Of a stretch of 64,000 nucleotides of DNA, positions 1 to 9,453 are shown piece after piece. The stretch's first letter is position 1; every line of letters begins with the position of its first letter. The notes below the pieces were generated by a model, which was not told the DNA's origin, ran no database searches, and saw only the letters and a list, made by a program, of their open reading frames with translations. Source of the DNA: Elusimicrobiota bacterium. GTDB lineage: Bacteria; Elusimicrobiota; Elusimicrobia; UBA1565; UBA9628. The position numbers and the translations under genes are program-made. The stretch spans positions 321,587-385,586 of the forward strand of contig CP096137.1 of the NCBI GenBank assembly GCA_023213235.1. The letters run 5' to 3'.

Positions 1-1146
1 GGCATGGGCGGGGCCCAGCCGCTCGCCGCGACGATGAACGGGGCGGCCTTCCTCGGCATCGAGGTGGATCCGACGCGGCTGCGCTTCCGGCTCAAGACGC
101 GCTATCTGGATGTAGTCGAAGAGAATCTGGACAAGGCGTTGGCTCGCCTGGAACGCGCGAAAGAAAACGGCGAGGCCCTTTCCATAGGCCTGTTGGGGAA
201 CGCGGCGGAGATCCTGCCCGAACTGGCCAAACGAAAGTATCCGATCGACATCCTGACGGATCAAACGTCCGCTCACGATCCTCTGTACGGCTACATTCCC
301 AAGGGTTATGACGTGAGCACGGCCGCGACCCTGCGAAAGAAAAACCCGAAGGACTATGTGGCCAAGTCCATGTCCTCCATGGCCAAACATGTCGAAGCCA
401 TGCTCGCCCTCCAGAAGCAGGGCGCCGTCACGTTCGATTACGGCAACAACATCCGCGCCCGCGCCGTCGAAGCCGGCGTGAAAAATGCCTTCGATATTCC
501 CGGCTTCGTCCCCGAATACATCCGCCCGCTGTTCTGCGAGGGGAAGGGGCCTTTCCGCTGGGCCGCGCTCTCCGGCGATCCGGAAGACATCCGCGTCACC
601 GACCGCGAGGTGCTCAAGGCGTTCCCAAAGAACGAGGGCCTCAAGCGCTGGATCTCGCTCGCCGGCCAAAAGGTCGCCTTCCAGGGCTTGCCCGCGCGCA
701 TCTGCTGGCTCGGCTACGGCGAGCGCGCCGAAATGGGCGCGCGCCTGAACTGGCTCGTCAAGAGGGGGAAGGTCGGGGCGCCGATCGTCATCGGCCGCGA
801 CCACCTCGACTGCGGCTCGGTGGCCTCGCCCAACCGCGAGACGGAAGCCATGCGAGACGGCTCCGACGCGGTCGCCGACTGGCCGATCCTGAACGCGCTT
901 TTGAACACCGCCTCGGGCGCCTCGTGGGTGAGCTTCCACCACGGCGGCGGCGTCGGCATGGGCTACTCGCTGCACGCCGGCCAGGTCACCGTCGCCGACG
1001 GGACGAAAGCCATGGCGGCGCGGCTCGAGCGCGTGCTCACCAATGATCCCGGCCTCGGCGTCGTCCGGCATTTCGACGCCGGCTATCCCGAGGCCAAGAA
1101 TTTCGCCCGCAAGCATCCGACGCTCAAAATCCCGATGGCGAGGTAA
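1..1146 (+). CDS. hutU: Urocanate hydratase, C-terminal part (5' end outside window)
   Basis: This is the cytosolic NAD-dependent enzyme that hydrates urocanate to imidazolonepropionate, step two of histidine degradation. The window opens inside the gene: the first codons read GMGGAQPLA, a conserved urocanase motif. About 381 residues remain of a family usually near 550. [10 protein letters not shown] (around residues 233-242 of the fragment), carrying the conserved cysteine, and [13 protein letters not shown] near the C-terminus are family hallmarks. The frame is intact to the stop. hutI and ftcD lie within 7 kb on the same strand, so this is one hut cluster; a histidase gene would be expected upstream, outside the window. 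Identification is very secure. Confidence 0.97.
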   Translation, partial: GMGGAQPLAATMNGAAFLGIEVDPTRLRFRLKTRYLDVVEENLDKALARLERAKENGEALSIGLLGNAAEILPELAKRKYPIDILTDQTSAHDPLYGYIPKGYDVSTAATLRKKNPKDYVAKSMSSMAKHVEAMLALQKQGAVTFDYGNNIRARAVEAGVKNAFDIPGFVPEYIRPLFCEGKGPFRWAALSGDPEDIRVTDREVLKAFPKNEGLKRWISLAGQKVAFQGLPARICWLGYGERAEMGARLNWLVKRGKVGAPIVIGRDHLDCGSVASPNRETEAMRDGSDAVADWPILNALLNTASGASWVSFHHGGGVGMGYSLHAGQVTVADGTKAMAARLERVLTNDPGLGVVRHFDAGYPEAKNFARKHPTLKIPMAR

Positions 1147-1150
1147 TCCA

Positions 1151-1648
1151 GTGCCCAGCGACTATTCCTTCGACTGCGTCTCCGACGTCGATCTCAATCT
1201 CGTCTCCGAGGTGGTGGCCGTCGCCCTCAAGGAGATCACCAACCGCTTCGACATGAAGGACGCCAACGCGTCCATCGAGCTCAACGCGAAGGACAAGAAG
1301 CTCTTCGTGCGCGCGTCCAACGAGTTCAAGGTCGAGCAGGTCTACGACGTCCTGCTCACCCGTCTGGCCAAGCGCGGCCTGCCCATCAAGAACCTGACCA
1401 AGGGCAAGATCGAGGCGGCGCTCGGCGCCGCCGCGAAGATGGAGGTCGGCATCCAGAGCGGCATCCCGACCGACAAGGCCAAGCTCATGCAGGCCGCGAT
1501 CAAGGAGCACAAGCTCAAGGTCAACGCGCAGATCCAGGACGGCCAGCTGCGCGTGTCGAGCAAGTCGAAGGACGAGCTTCAGGCCACGATGAACGTTCTC
1601 AAGGCCGGGAAGTTCGACCTCGACCTGCAGTTCAAGAACTTCCGATGA
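1151..1648 (+). CDS. yajQ: YajQ-family nucleotide/c-di-GMP-binding protein
   Basis: A 165-residue protein matching the YajQ (UPF0234) family, small cytosolic proteins that bind nucleotides and, in some bacteria, cyclic di-GMP as a signalling effector. It starts with MPSDYSFDCVSDVDLNLVSEV, close to the family N-terminus, continues with NRFDMKD, and ends KFDLDLQFKNFR, the usual C-terminal signature. I chose GTG at 1151, four bases after the hutU stop, because it gives the canonical N-terminus. The length is normal. It probably sits in the same transcript as hutU without having a role in histidine breakdown. The downstream gene overlaps its stop by an ATGA junction. Confidence 0.93.
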   Translation: MPSDYSFDCVSDVDLNLVSEVVAVALKEITNRFDMKDANASIELNAKDKKLFVRASNEFKVEQVYDVLLTRLAKRGLPIKNLTKGKIEAALGAAAKMEVGIQSGIPTDKAKLMQAAIKEHKLKVNAQIQDGQLRVSSKSKDELQATMNVLKAGKFDLDLQFKNFR

Positions 1649-1896
1649 AGCGGTTCCTGTTCGTCGCGCTCTCCGTCGCCGGGCTCGTCACCCTCGCCGT
1701 GGGCTGGCTGGCCCCGAGCCTCATCTCCTGGTACTTCACCCCGCCCGTCGAGATCGGCGTGACGTGCAAGCCGGCGGTGGTGTGGGCGATCGACGTATAC
1801 CGCAAGACCTTGCTCGCGGGCGGGGCCGGCGGATTCCTGGTCGGCCTGGCGGTCGCCGGGGTCAACGCCCAGCTGCTCAAGACGCCGAAAGCCTAA
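1645..1896 (+). CDS. Small two-helix membrane protein
   Basis: An 83-residue protein translationally coupled to yajQ by an ATGA overlap. It has an N-terminal hydrophobic helix (about residues 3-22), a short loop with SLISWYFTPPVEIGVTC, and a second helix (about 56-74) that is glycine and alanine rich. I recognise a small conserved membrane-protein type with an ISWY-TPP loop but know no function for it. The single cysteine in the loop is notable. The gene ends just before a palindrome and a convergent gene, so it likely closes the hut-proximal transcript. Confidence 0.7.
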   Translation: MKRFLFVALSVAGLVTLAVGWLAPSLISWYFTPPVEIGVTCKPAVVWAIDVYRKTLLAGGAGGFLVGLAVAGVNAQLLKTPKA

Positions 1897-1922
1897 GCCG
1901 CGCGAAGAAACTTCGAAATGTT

Positions 1923-1935
1923 GGGGCCTGGCCCC
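1923..1935. repeat. Short GC palindrome between convergent genes
   Basis: GGGGCC-T-GGCCCC is a perfect 6-bp stem with a one-base centre, lying directly after the stop codon of the minus-strand gene that ends at 1937 and 27 bases after the plus-strand stop. It could act as a bidirectional terminator or be a REP-like unit. It resembles the hairpin after the stop at 6948 in having a GCC-T/A-GGC core. Confidence 0.5.
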
Positions 1936-1936
1936 A

Positions 1937-3555
1937 TTATTGCCAGTGCTTCTTGCCGGCGGGGCGCTTGGCGTCGGCGGCCACGTCGTCGTGGTACATC
2001 TTGGAGAGCTCGGCCCACGAGATCTGGTCCTTCGGGCGCGGCGGCGCCTCGCGCGGCGCCTCCCGGGGCGTTTTCGCCGAGTCGCCGGCCAGGTCCCGGC
2101 GCAGGCGCTCGGTCTCGGCGGCGAGCTGGGCGAACAGGGGAGTCTGCGCGGCGGCGGCGAGGTACTTCTGGGAATCCTGGCTCGGCTCGGCCGCCATGCG
2201 GTCGAGCAAGGCGGTGATCTCGGCGACGACGGCCTCGGAATTGACCACCTCGGCGGTGTAGTGCGCGACGAGGTCGCTCTGCTCCTGGCGCAGCATGGTG
2301 AAGCGTTCCGGGGCGATGCCGTGGTCCGAGGCGAAATGGTCGATGACCGCCGTCCACGTCTGCTGGGCGGCGAGGTTGCGCTTGGCGCGGTCGATCTCGT
2401 TCGTCGCGGCGGCCAGGCGGCCGCGCAGCGTGCCCATCGCGTCGGCCATCTCGGCCTGGGAGAAGGTGACCGAGTAGTACGGCAGTCGCAGCTTCAGGTT
2501 GGCGAGATAGTACGCCGGGTCGTCGAGATAGTTCCAGACGCCGGCCTCCTCGAATTTGCCGTCGAGCTCGCGGTCGATCGACCAGCCGACGAGCCGGGCC
2601 AAGGTCTCGTTGTTCTCGTGGTAGTGGAACGCGGTGTAGAGATTGCCCTTGGCGGCGCGGCCATACCAAAGGCCGTGGCCGAGCAGCTCGTGGCCGATCA
2701 CCCACGGGAGGGTTTCCTCCATGATCTCCCGGTCGCCGTCGACGAAGTGGCGGTTGAGCTTGATCTCGACGGTGTTGTCCGCCTGCCAGTGCGTGTAGGC
2801 CTGGGCGGCGAAGAACTTCTTGCGGCCGTTGATGAGATAGAGCTGGGAGTCGGGGAACTCCTCGAAGTGGACCGTGCCGGTGATGCCTTCGGCCAGGAAA
2901 TCTTCGGCGAGGCGGCGGCCCGTGGGGGTTTCGAGCATGCGGCGGAAGGACTCCTCGAGAGCCTTCTTCTCGTCGGGCCTGCCGCGGTCGTCGAGCTTGA
3001 TTCGCTCGAGCACGCGCGCCATCAGCGGCGTCGCGTCCGTCTTTTCCGCGGGAGCCGAGCCGTCGGATGTCGGGTTGCCGTCGCCGCCGAGGGAGGCGGC
3101 GCGCAGGAAGTTCAACTCGAGCGCGGACTTCCCGGCTTCGCCGTCCAGCTTCGAGACCGAGGCGCTCTCCGAGCCGTGCTCGCGCAGGGACTCGATGACT
3201 GACGAGGGGTTGCTCTTGGCCGGCTTGTGCGGGGCGGGAAGCTGGGAGGCCAGGGCCGAGGGCACGAGCCGCGGAACGGCGCCGTGGGCGACGGGCGCGG
3301 CCTTCACGCCGAGCGGCAGCGCCAACTGCGCCATGGGCGTGAGCATCAGGGGCGCGGTGACGAACGACGGGGCGTGCAGGGAGCCGAGCCCGGCCGTGAG
3401 CGCGAACGGGGCCGGCATGTTCTGGAACGAGTTGACCGCGGCGCCCGAGATCGACGGCGCGGGGCTCAGCGGCACCTCGAGAGAGATGCGCGTCTGCGCC
3501 CCGCGTTCAGCGCGGAGAATGCCAGGAAAACGGCGGCCAGCAGGCGGCTTTTCAT
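1937..3555 (-). CDS. Secreted protein with putative metallopeptidase motif (one frame break)
   Basis: About 540 residues. The start at 3555 gives a clean signal peptide (MKSRLLAAVFLAFSALNAG). The frame breaks in the CCCC run (plus-strand 3499-3502); adding one base restores ...NAGAQTRISLEVPLSP. After a long Ala/Pro-rich low-complexity part comes a folded domain with VIGHELLGHGLWYG, an HExxxH-type motif that could bind zinc, followed by acidic NNETLARLVGWS, where the Glu could be a third ligand. The C-terminus is helical and charged. I infer an extracytoplasmic peptidase-like protein; the spacing is not the classic HExxH, so activity is uncertain. It is divergent from hutI across a region rich in inverted repeats. 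Confidence 0.6.
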
Positions 3556-3586
3556 TCCTATATGTAGTGTACGGGAGGCCGAATAA

Positions 3587-3672
3587 GGGGGCCAGGGCCC
3601 TCGGGGCCCCCGGAAGTAGGCCCTCCGGCCGCCTCAGTATATGCCCCCGGGGACCGGACCGCCAGGGGGCAT
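3587..3672. promoter_or_regulatory. Inverted repeats between divergent genes, upstream of hutI
   Basis: Two hairpins lie in the 136-bp divergent spacer. GGGGGCC (3587-3593) pairs with GGCCCCC (3605-3611), and ATGCCCCC (3641-3648) pairs with GGGGGCAT (3665-3672). The second ends six bases before a possible hutI -10 box (TAGAAT, 3678-3683). They may be operator, attenuator or terminator structures; the sequence does not decide. Confidence 0.4.
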
Positions 3673-3691
3673 TTTCGTAGAATAGCCGTCG

Positions 3692-4942
3692 ATGGCCACC
3701 CTCGTCCTCAACGCCGCCGAACTGCTCACCATGGCCGGTCCGGACGGTCCCCGTTCGGGGCCCGACAAGGATCGTCTCGGCCTCGTGCGCGACGGGGCGG
3801 TGCTCATCGATCAGGGACGCGTTTTGGCCGCCGGCTCCAAGGACGTCGTCATGGCCAACCCGGCCGCCAAGGGCGCCAAGATGCTGAGCGCCGAGGGCAA
3901 GGTGCTCATGCCCGGCTTCGTCGACGCCCACACGCATCCGGTGTTCGCCGCCCCGCGGCTCGCCGATTTCGAGGCGCGCATCGCGGGCCAGGGCTACGCC
4001 GAGATCGCCCAGCGCGGCGGCGGCATCCTGTCGACCGTCAACGGAGTGCGCGGCGCGAAGGAGGCCGACCTCGCCGCCGGCTTGCGCGCGCGCGCCTTCG
4101 ACTTCGCGGCCTGCGGCACGACCACGATCGAGGCCAAGTCCGGCTACGGCCTCGACCTCGACAACGAGCTCAAGATGCTGCGCGCGATGCGCACCGTCTC
4201 CTCGCGCGGCCCCGTCGAGATCGTGGCCACCTTCCTCGGCGCGCACGCGGTCCCGCCGGAATACAAGGGCCGCAAGAGCGAGTTCGTCGCGCGCGTCTGC
4301 GCCGACATGATCCCGCGCGTCGGAGAGCAGAAGCTGGCGTCCTTCGTCGACGTATTCTGCGAGAAGGGCTGGTTCGACCTGGGCGACCTCGAGCTCGTGG
4401 CCGAGGCCGGCGCGAAAGCGGGGCTCGGCCTCAAGGTCCACGCCGAGCAGCTCTCGCGCTCGGGCTCGATCGCGCCCTCGCTCGCGCGGGGTGCTGCGAC
4501 CGTCGACCACCTCGACTGCGTCGAGGAGGCGGACCTGCCGGCGCTCGCCGCGTCGAAGACGGTCGCCTGCCTCGTCCCCGGCTCGAACTACTTCCTCGGC
4601 AAGCCGTACCCGCCGGCGCGGCGCCTGCTCGACGCGGGCGCGGCCGTGGCGCTCGCCACCGACTTCAATCCCGGCACCTGCCCGTGCTGGGACATGCGCA
4701 TGATCCTCTCGATCGCCTGCACGCAGATGAAGATGTCGCCGGCCGAGGCGCTCGTCGCCGCGACGATCAACGGCGCGCACGCGGCCGGCCTCGGCGCCAC
4801 CCACGGCAGCCTCGAGCCCGGCAAGACCGCCGACCTCGTCTGCTTCGACGCCGAAGACCACCGCGAGCTCGCCTACTGGTTCGGCGCGCCGAAGACGCGC
4901 TGGACGATGAAACGCGGGGAGCTCGTCTACAAAGCCTCATGA
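3692..4942 (+). CDS. hutI: Imidazolonepropionase
   Basis: A 416-residue amidohydrolase that opens imidazolone-5-propionate to N-formimino-L-glutamate, step three of histidine degradation. FVDAHTHPVF (about residues 76-85) carries the metal-binding HxH pair, KVHAEQLSRSGS the HAEQ motif, and ATDFNPGTCPCWDM the conserved metal Asp region; PGKTADLV near the end is typical of the amidohydrolase small domain. Length and motif order match HutI. The ATG at 3692 follows a possible -10 box (TAGAAT) by eight bases. The gene overlaps the HAD gene by ATGA, so the two are co-translated. Confidence 0.97.
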   Translation: MATLVLNAAELLTMAGPDGPRSGPDKDRLGLVRDGAVLIDQGRVLAAGSKDVVMANPAAKGAKMLSAEGKVLMPGFVDAHTHPVFAAPRLADFEARIAGQGYAEIAQRGGGILSTVNGVRGAKEADLAAGLRARAFDFAACGTTTIEAKSGYGLDLDNELKMLRAMRTVSSRGPVEIVATFLGAHAVPPEYKGRKSEFVARVCADMIPRVGEQKLASFVDVFCEKGWFDLGDLELVAEAGAKAGLGLKVHAEQLSRSGSIAPSLARGAATVDHLDCVEEADLPALAASKTVACLVPGSNYFLGKPYPPARRLLDAGAAVALATDFNPGTCPCWDMRMILSIACTQMKMSPAEALVAATINGAHAAGLGATHGSLEPGKTADLVCFDAEDHRELAYWFGAPKTRWTMKRGELVYKAS

Positions 4943-5634
4943 AGATCCTGCTCTTCGACATCGACGGGACTTTGATCCGCGGCGGCGGCTGCGGCCGCAA
5001 GGCGCTCAACAAGGCCGCCGAGGTCCTCTACGGACGCAAGCACGCCTGCTCGGAGCTGACCTTGGCGGGCCGCACCGACCTCTACAACTTCGGCGCCACG
5101 TACAAGTTCGCGACGGGCAAGCGCCCGACGCGCGCCGCCGTCGAGAGGCTTCATCAGGAATACCTGCGACAGCTTCCGCGCTACGTTAAGTCCGCGATCC
5201 GCACCAAGACCTACCACATCCCCGCGGGCCTCAAGACCTTGCTCAAGCACCTGAGCCGCGACGAGCGCGTCCTGCTCGGCCTCGGCACGGGCAACATGGA
5301 GAAGGGCGCGCGCATCAAGCTCGGTCCCTCGGGCTTCAACTCCTACTTCCTTTTCGGCGGCTACGGCTCGGACGCGTTCCACCGGCACACCTTGCTCAAA
5401 AAGGCGGTCGCGCGCGCCAAGAGGCTGGCCAAGCGCCCGTTCACCCATGACGACGTGTACGTCATCGGCGACACGCCCTTCGACGTGTCCGCGGGCAAGA
5501 AGGCCGGCTTCAAGACGATCGCCGTCGGCACCGGCTACGCGGAGTGGAAGGAGCTCGTGGCGGCGAAGCCGGACCATCTGGCGAAGGACTTCCGGGATAT
5601 AAACAAATGGCTGAAATGGTTCGGATTGAACTGA
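4939..5634 (+). CDS. HAD-superfamily phosphohydrolase
   Basis: A 231-residue cytosolic HAD hydrolase. Motif I is FDIDGTL near the N-terminus, with the nucleophile Asp and the general acid Asp two residues on. Motif II is represented by LGLGTGN, and motif IV is VIGDTPFDVSAGKKAGF. The helical insert between motifs I and II is of phosphoglycolate-phosphatase/beta-phosphoglucomutase size. The substrate cannot be read from sequence. It starts inside the hutI stop (ATGA), and its 3' end overlaps the next gene's start, so it belongs to the hut transcript, possibly as a housekeeping phosphatase. Confidence 0.85.
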   Translation: MKILLFDIDGTLIRGGGCGRKALNKAAEVLYGRKHACSELTLAGRTDLYNFGATYKFATGKRPTRAAVERLHQEYLRQLPRYVKSAIRTKTYHIPAGLKTLLKHLSRDERVLLGLGTGNMEKGARIKLGPSGFNSYFLFGGYGSDAFHRHTLLKKAVARAKRLAKRPFTHDDVYVIGDTPFDVSAGKKAGFKTIAVGTGYAEWKELVAAKPDHLAKDFRDINKWLKWFGLN

Positions 5635-6948
5635 CCGACGAGACGTCCGCGGCCGCCGTCGCGGCGCGCTGCGCCGCCGCGCTCAAGCTGACGACGGCGC
5701 TCTCCGCCCACGCCCGCGCGACGATTCTCAGAAAGGCCGCGGAAAAGATGGAAGCCCAGGCCGGCGAGTTCGCGCGCCTGATCTGCTCCGAGGTCGGCAA
5801 GCCCCTGAAGGAAGCCCGCCGCGAGGCCGCGCGCGGCGCGTTCACGGTGCGCTGGGCGGGCGAGGAAGCTCGCCGTATTAACGGAGAGGTTCTGCCGCTG
5901 GACCTCGACGCCGGCTTCGAGGGCCGCTGGGCCGTGGTCAAGCGCGTGCCGCGCGGGCCCGCGCTGTTCATCACCCCGTTCAACTTCCCGCTGAACCTGG
6001 TCGCGCACAAGGTCGCGCCGGCTGTCTCCGCGGGCCTGCCCTTCGTGCTGAAACCCGATCCCAGATGCCCCAAGACCGCCGAGAAGCTCGTGTCGCTCCT
6101 CGTCGAGTGCGGCTGGCCGGCCGAGGCCGCGATCGTCGTGGGCGGGCCGATCCCCGCCGCCGAGGCGCTCGTGCGCGACGAGCGATTCCGCGTGTTCTCC
6201 TTTACGGGATCCACCGCCGTCGGCTGGAAGCTGAAGTCGCTCGCCGTGAAGGCGCACTCGTGCCTCGAGCTCGGCGGCAACGCGGCCGTGTTCGTCGCCA
6301 AGGACGCCGATCTCGCCTGGGCCGCCGCGCGCTGCGCGTGGGGGCTTACTACTACTCCGGCCAGGTCTGCATCTCGGTCCAGCGCATTTTCGTGGAAAAG
6401 GACGTCCACTCGGAGTTCCGCAAATTGCTCGTCGAGAACATCAAGGGGCTGGTGGTCGGCGATCCGTCGGACGAGACGGTCGACATCGGCCCGCTCATCG
6501 ACGAGAAGAGCGCGATCCGCGTCGAGGAATGGCTCAAGGAAGCCGTCGCCAAGGGCGCCAAGCTCTGGGCCGGAGGCCCGCGCAACGGCCTCACGATTCC
6601 CCCATCGTTGCTGGAGGGTGTCCCGGCCGACGCCAAGCTGGCCTGCGAGGAGGCCTTCGGCCCCGTCGCCACGCTCGACATGGTCAACAGCAAGGAGGAG
6701 GCGCTCGACCGCATCAACGCCTCGAAGTACGGCCTGCAGGCCGGCCTCTTCACCAACGACCTCGCCTTCGTCCAGCGCGCCTACTCCGTGCTCGACGTCG
6801 GCGGCATCATCGTCAACGACATCCCGTCCTTCCGCTCCGACGCGATGCCCTACGGCGGCATGAAGGACAGCGGCGAAGGCCGCGAGGGCGTCCGCTACGC
6901 CATCCACGACTTCACCGAGGAAAAACGCTCGTCTTTAAGAATATATAG
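5607..6948 (+). CDS. NAD(P)-dependent aldehyde dehydrogenase (two frame breaks)
   Basis: About 447 residues after repair. Cofactor and active-site motifs are in order: FITPFNFPLNLVAHKVAPA, FSFTGSTAVGW, CLELGGNAAVFV with the general base Glu, then YYYSGQVCISVQR with the catalytic Cys, EEAFGPVATLD and PYGGMKDSGEGREG. The frame breaks in GGGGG at 6340-6344, between the Glu and Cys motifs, and again in AAAAA at 6921-6925; repairing the second gives the typical C-terminus EEKTLVFKNI and a stop at 6948. The start is ATG 5607 or 5616, inside the HAD gene's end. It oxidises an aldehyde to an acid; the substrate is unknown. The stop abuts a strong hairpin. Confidence 0.85.
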
Positions 6949-7013
6949 GTGCCAGGCACGTACATTCGGTAAATTCCGGCGCTGAGAATTTACGGAATGT
7001 ACGTGCCTGGCAC
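6949..7013. repeat. Long REP-like hairpin after the aldehyde dehydrogenase stop
   Basis: A perfect 19-bp inverted repeat: GTGCCAGGCACGTACATTC at 6949-6967 and its complement at 6995-7013. After one mismatch it extends by eight more pairs (GTAAATTC/GAATTTAC), leaving a nine-base loop. The outer GTGCCAGGCAC is itself palindromic. It starts immediately after the TAG stop and ends 11 bases before ftcD. There is no T-tract, so a REP/MITE-like element fits better than a classic terminator. Confidence 0.7.
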
Positions 7014-7024
7014 TAGGAGAGAAC

Positions 7025-8510
7025 ATGAAGCTTGTTGAATGCGTGCCGAATTTTTCGGAAGGGCGGGATAAGGAGAAGGTGGGGATCATCGTCAACGCGG
7101 CGCAGAGCGCGGGCGTGACGATCCTCGACGTGGAAACCGACGCCGATCATCACCGCTGCGTGCTGTCGTTCGTCGGCGCGCCGGACGCGTGCGTGGAAGC
7201 CTGCTTCCGCGTCGCGGAGCAGTCGCTCAAGCTCATCGACCTCACGACGCACAAGGGCGAGCACCCGCGCATGGGCGCCGTCGACGTGATCCCGTTCATC
7301 CCGGTCGCCGGCGTGACGATCGAGGAGTGCGCGATGCTCGCCGAGCGGCTGGCGGCGCGCATCGGCAACGAGCTCAAGATTCCGACGTACCTTTATGATC
7401 AAGCGGCTCGACGGCCCGAACGGAAGGATTTAGCCAACGTGCGGAAAGGCCAGTTCGAGGGCCTGCGCGACCTGATCGGCAAGGACGAGACCCGCACGCC
7501 GGACTTCGGGCCGAACGCGATCCACCCCACCGCCGGCGCCGTGGCCGTCGGCGCGCGCCAGCAGATCGTCAACTTCAACATCAATCTCGACACTCATGAC
7601 ATGGCCGCGGGCAAGGACATCGCCAAACGCGTGCGCGCCTCCGGCGGCGGCCTGCCCGCCGTCCGCGGCAAGGAGATCGACCTCGCGGCGCGCAAGCAGG
7701 TGCAGATCTCGACCGTGCTGACCGACTACAAGAAGTCCTCGATGGCCAAGGTCTTGGCGACGACCATGGCGCTGGCCGACGAGCACAAGGCCAAGATCAA
7801 GTCGACCGAGATCGTCGGCCTCCTGCCGCGCCAGGCGCTCGTCGACTTCGCCATCGAGACGCTCGCGCTCGAGAACTTCAAGCCCGACGTGCAGATTCTC
7901 GAGAACCGCCTCGAGGCCGTCGGGGCCCTCGGCGGGGGAGCGATTGGCGCTCGGCGGGACGTCTCGTCGGCGAGGCGCTGTCCAACACCGACGCCACGCC
8001 CGGCGGCGGCTCGGCGGCGGCGATCTCCGGCGCGATGGGCTGCGGCCTGGGGCAGATGGCGATCGGCATCTCGCTCAAGTCGAAAAAGCTCGACGAAACC
8101 AAGCGCCCGTCGCTCGAGGCCGCGCTGAAGACGCTCGGCGGGATGCGCGAGACCTTCGATCAACTCGCCAAGGACGACGCGGCCGCTTTCGACCGCTTCA
8201 TGGACGCGATGAGCCTCCCGAAAGACGACCCGAAGCGGCCGGAGCGCATCCAGGCGGAGCTCAAGCACGCCGCCGAGGTGCCGCTCAAGACGGCCCAGAT
8301 CGCGGCGGGAGCTCTGGCGACCGCGAAGGCGGCGGCGCCTCTGGCGAGCCCCGCGGTCGTCTCCGACATCAACTGCGCGATCCACCTGCTGAAGGCGGCG
8401 GCGCTGTGCGCGGGGAGAACGTGCGCATCAACCTCGGCGGCCTTAAAGACGCCGAAGCTTCCAAAGATCTGGAGGGCCGGCTCGAGAAGACGCTGGCGGC
8501 CTGCGCGTGA
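7025..8510 (+). CDS. ftcD: Glutamate formimidoyltransferase / formimidoyl-THF cyclodeaminase (two frame breaks)
   Basis: A bifunctional folate enzyme that moves the formimino group of formiminoglutamate to tetrahydrofolate and then releases ammonia to give methenyl-THF, completing histidine breakdown. Residues 1 to about 300 are the transferase (VECVPNFSEGRD at the start, HPRMGAVDVIPF, NFNINLDTHD). The cyclodeaminase follows with NTDATPGGGSAAAISGAMG, the glycine-rich folate motif. Frame breaks lie in GGGGG at 7934-7938, between the domains, and in GGGG at 8412-8415; one added G at each gives a continuous protein of about 495 residues. An RBS-like AGGAGAG precedes ATG 7025. It is physically linked to hutU and hutI, as expected. 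Confidence 0.93.
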
Positions 8511-8911
8511 TCATGGACTATCCGCGACTCGTCGCGGACTACGCGCGCTACCACACGACGCCCGGCAACCGGCGCATGCACGCGATCGGCGTGCCGCTGA
8601 TCGTGTTCGCGATCGTGAAGTGGAGCCAGGTCGGCTCGGTGTTCCCGCTCGCGGCGCTCGTCTTGCCCGTGTACTTCGTCTGGGACAGGCGGCTGGGCTG
8701 GCTCATCGGCGGATATTTGGCAGGCTGCGCGGCCATAGGAGTGTTTCTTCCGATGTGGACCGCGCATGCTGCTTTCATCATCGGCTGGGCGGTGCAGCTG
8801 TACGGGCACAGCGCCTACGAGAAGAACAGCCCCGCGCTGATGGACAACGCCCTGCACCTGCTCATCGGCCCGGCCTTCGTCGCCGAGAAGCTCGCGGGGC
8901 TGCGCCGGTGA
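8507..8911 (+). CDS. DUF962/Mpo1-like membrane protein
   Basis: A protein of 132-134 residues with two or three transmembrane helices. It carries the DUF962 (YGL010w/Mpo1) pattern: YARYHTTPGNRRMHAIGVPLI near the N-terminus and QLYGHSAYEKNSPAL in the second half, whose histidines are the putative metal ligands. The yeast member is a dioxygenase in 2-hydroxy-fatty-acid breakdown; bacterial members are mostly uncharacterised. GTG at 8507 overlaps the ftcD stop; ATG at 8513 is the alternative start. It is coupled to the acetyltransferase downstream by GTGA. Confidence 0.8.
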   Translation: MIMDYPRLVADYARYHTTPGNRRMHAIGVPLIVFAIVKWSQVGSVFPLAALVLPVYFVWDRRLGWLIGGYLAGCAAIGVFLPMWTAHAAFIIGWAVQLYGHSAYEKNSPALMDNALHLLIGPAFVAEKLAGLRR

Positions 8912-9453
8912 GCGCGCTCGTCCGTCCCGCGACCGCGGCGGACTGGCCCGCGATCGGCGCGCTGTGCGCCGAGACGGGCGCGCAGGGCGAGCCGGTCGAG
9001 GGAGACGCGAAGGCCTTCGCGGAGCGCTGGGTCGGCCCGTACCGGGTGCTGTGCCCCGAGTGGACCTTCGTCGCGGAGGCGGACGGCGCCGTCGTCGGCT
9101 ACCTGACCGCCTGCCCCGACACCCTCACCTTCGAGCGGCGCGTGCGCGAGGAGCTCCAGCCGACGCCGGACTCGCGCGGATTCTTCGGCGAGGAGTTCCT
9201 GAACTCGTTCTGGCGGGAGCATCCCGGCCACGTGCACATGAACCTGCGCAAGGCGCACCGAAGCCGGGGTCTCGGCGGCAAGCTGCTCGCGCTGTGCTTC
9301 GCCGAGATGGCGCGCATCGGCATCGGCTCGGTCCACGTGTTCTGCGGTTCCCGCGCGAAGGGCTACTGGGAGAAGGCGGGCTTCAAGCTCGCGCGCTCCT
9401 GCGAGCCGATGCCGGGCGTCTTCATCCACGCGCTCGCCCGGCCGACGGCCTAG
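8908..9453 (+). CDS. GNAT-family N-acetyltransferase
   Basis: A protein of about 181 residues with the GNAT fold: a beta strand with FVAEADGAVVGYLTACPD, then the acetyl-CoA pyrophosphate-binding segment RKAHRSRGLGGKLL (an RxxGxG type loop), and SVHVFCGSRAKGYWEKAGF at the C-terminal arm, where GYWEKAGFK is the usual late GNAT motif. The long insert before the CoA loop resembles stand-alone sugar or small-molecule acetyltransferases. GTG 8908 overlaps the upstream stop. The gene converges on the antiporter, and the two stops share CCTAGG. Confidence 0.82.
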   Translation: MSALVRPATAADWPAIGALCAETGAQGEPVEGDAKAFAERWVGPYRVLCPEWTFVAEADGAVVGYLTACPDTLTFERRVREELQPTPDSRGFFGEEFLNSFWREHPGHVHMNLRKAHRSRGLGGKLLALCFAEMARIGIGSVHVFCGSRAKGYWEKAGFKLARSCEPMPGVFIHALARPTA

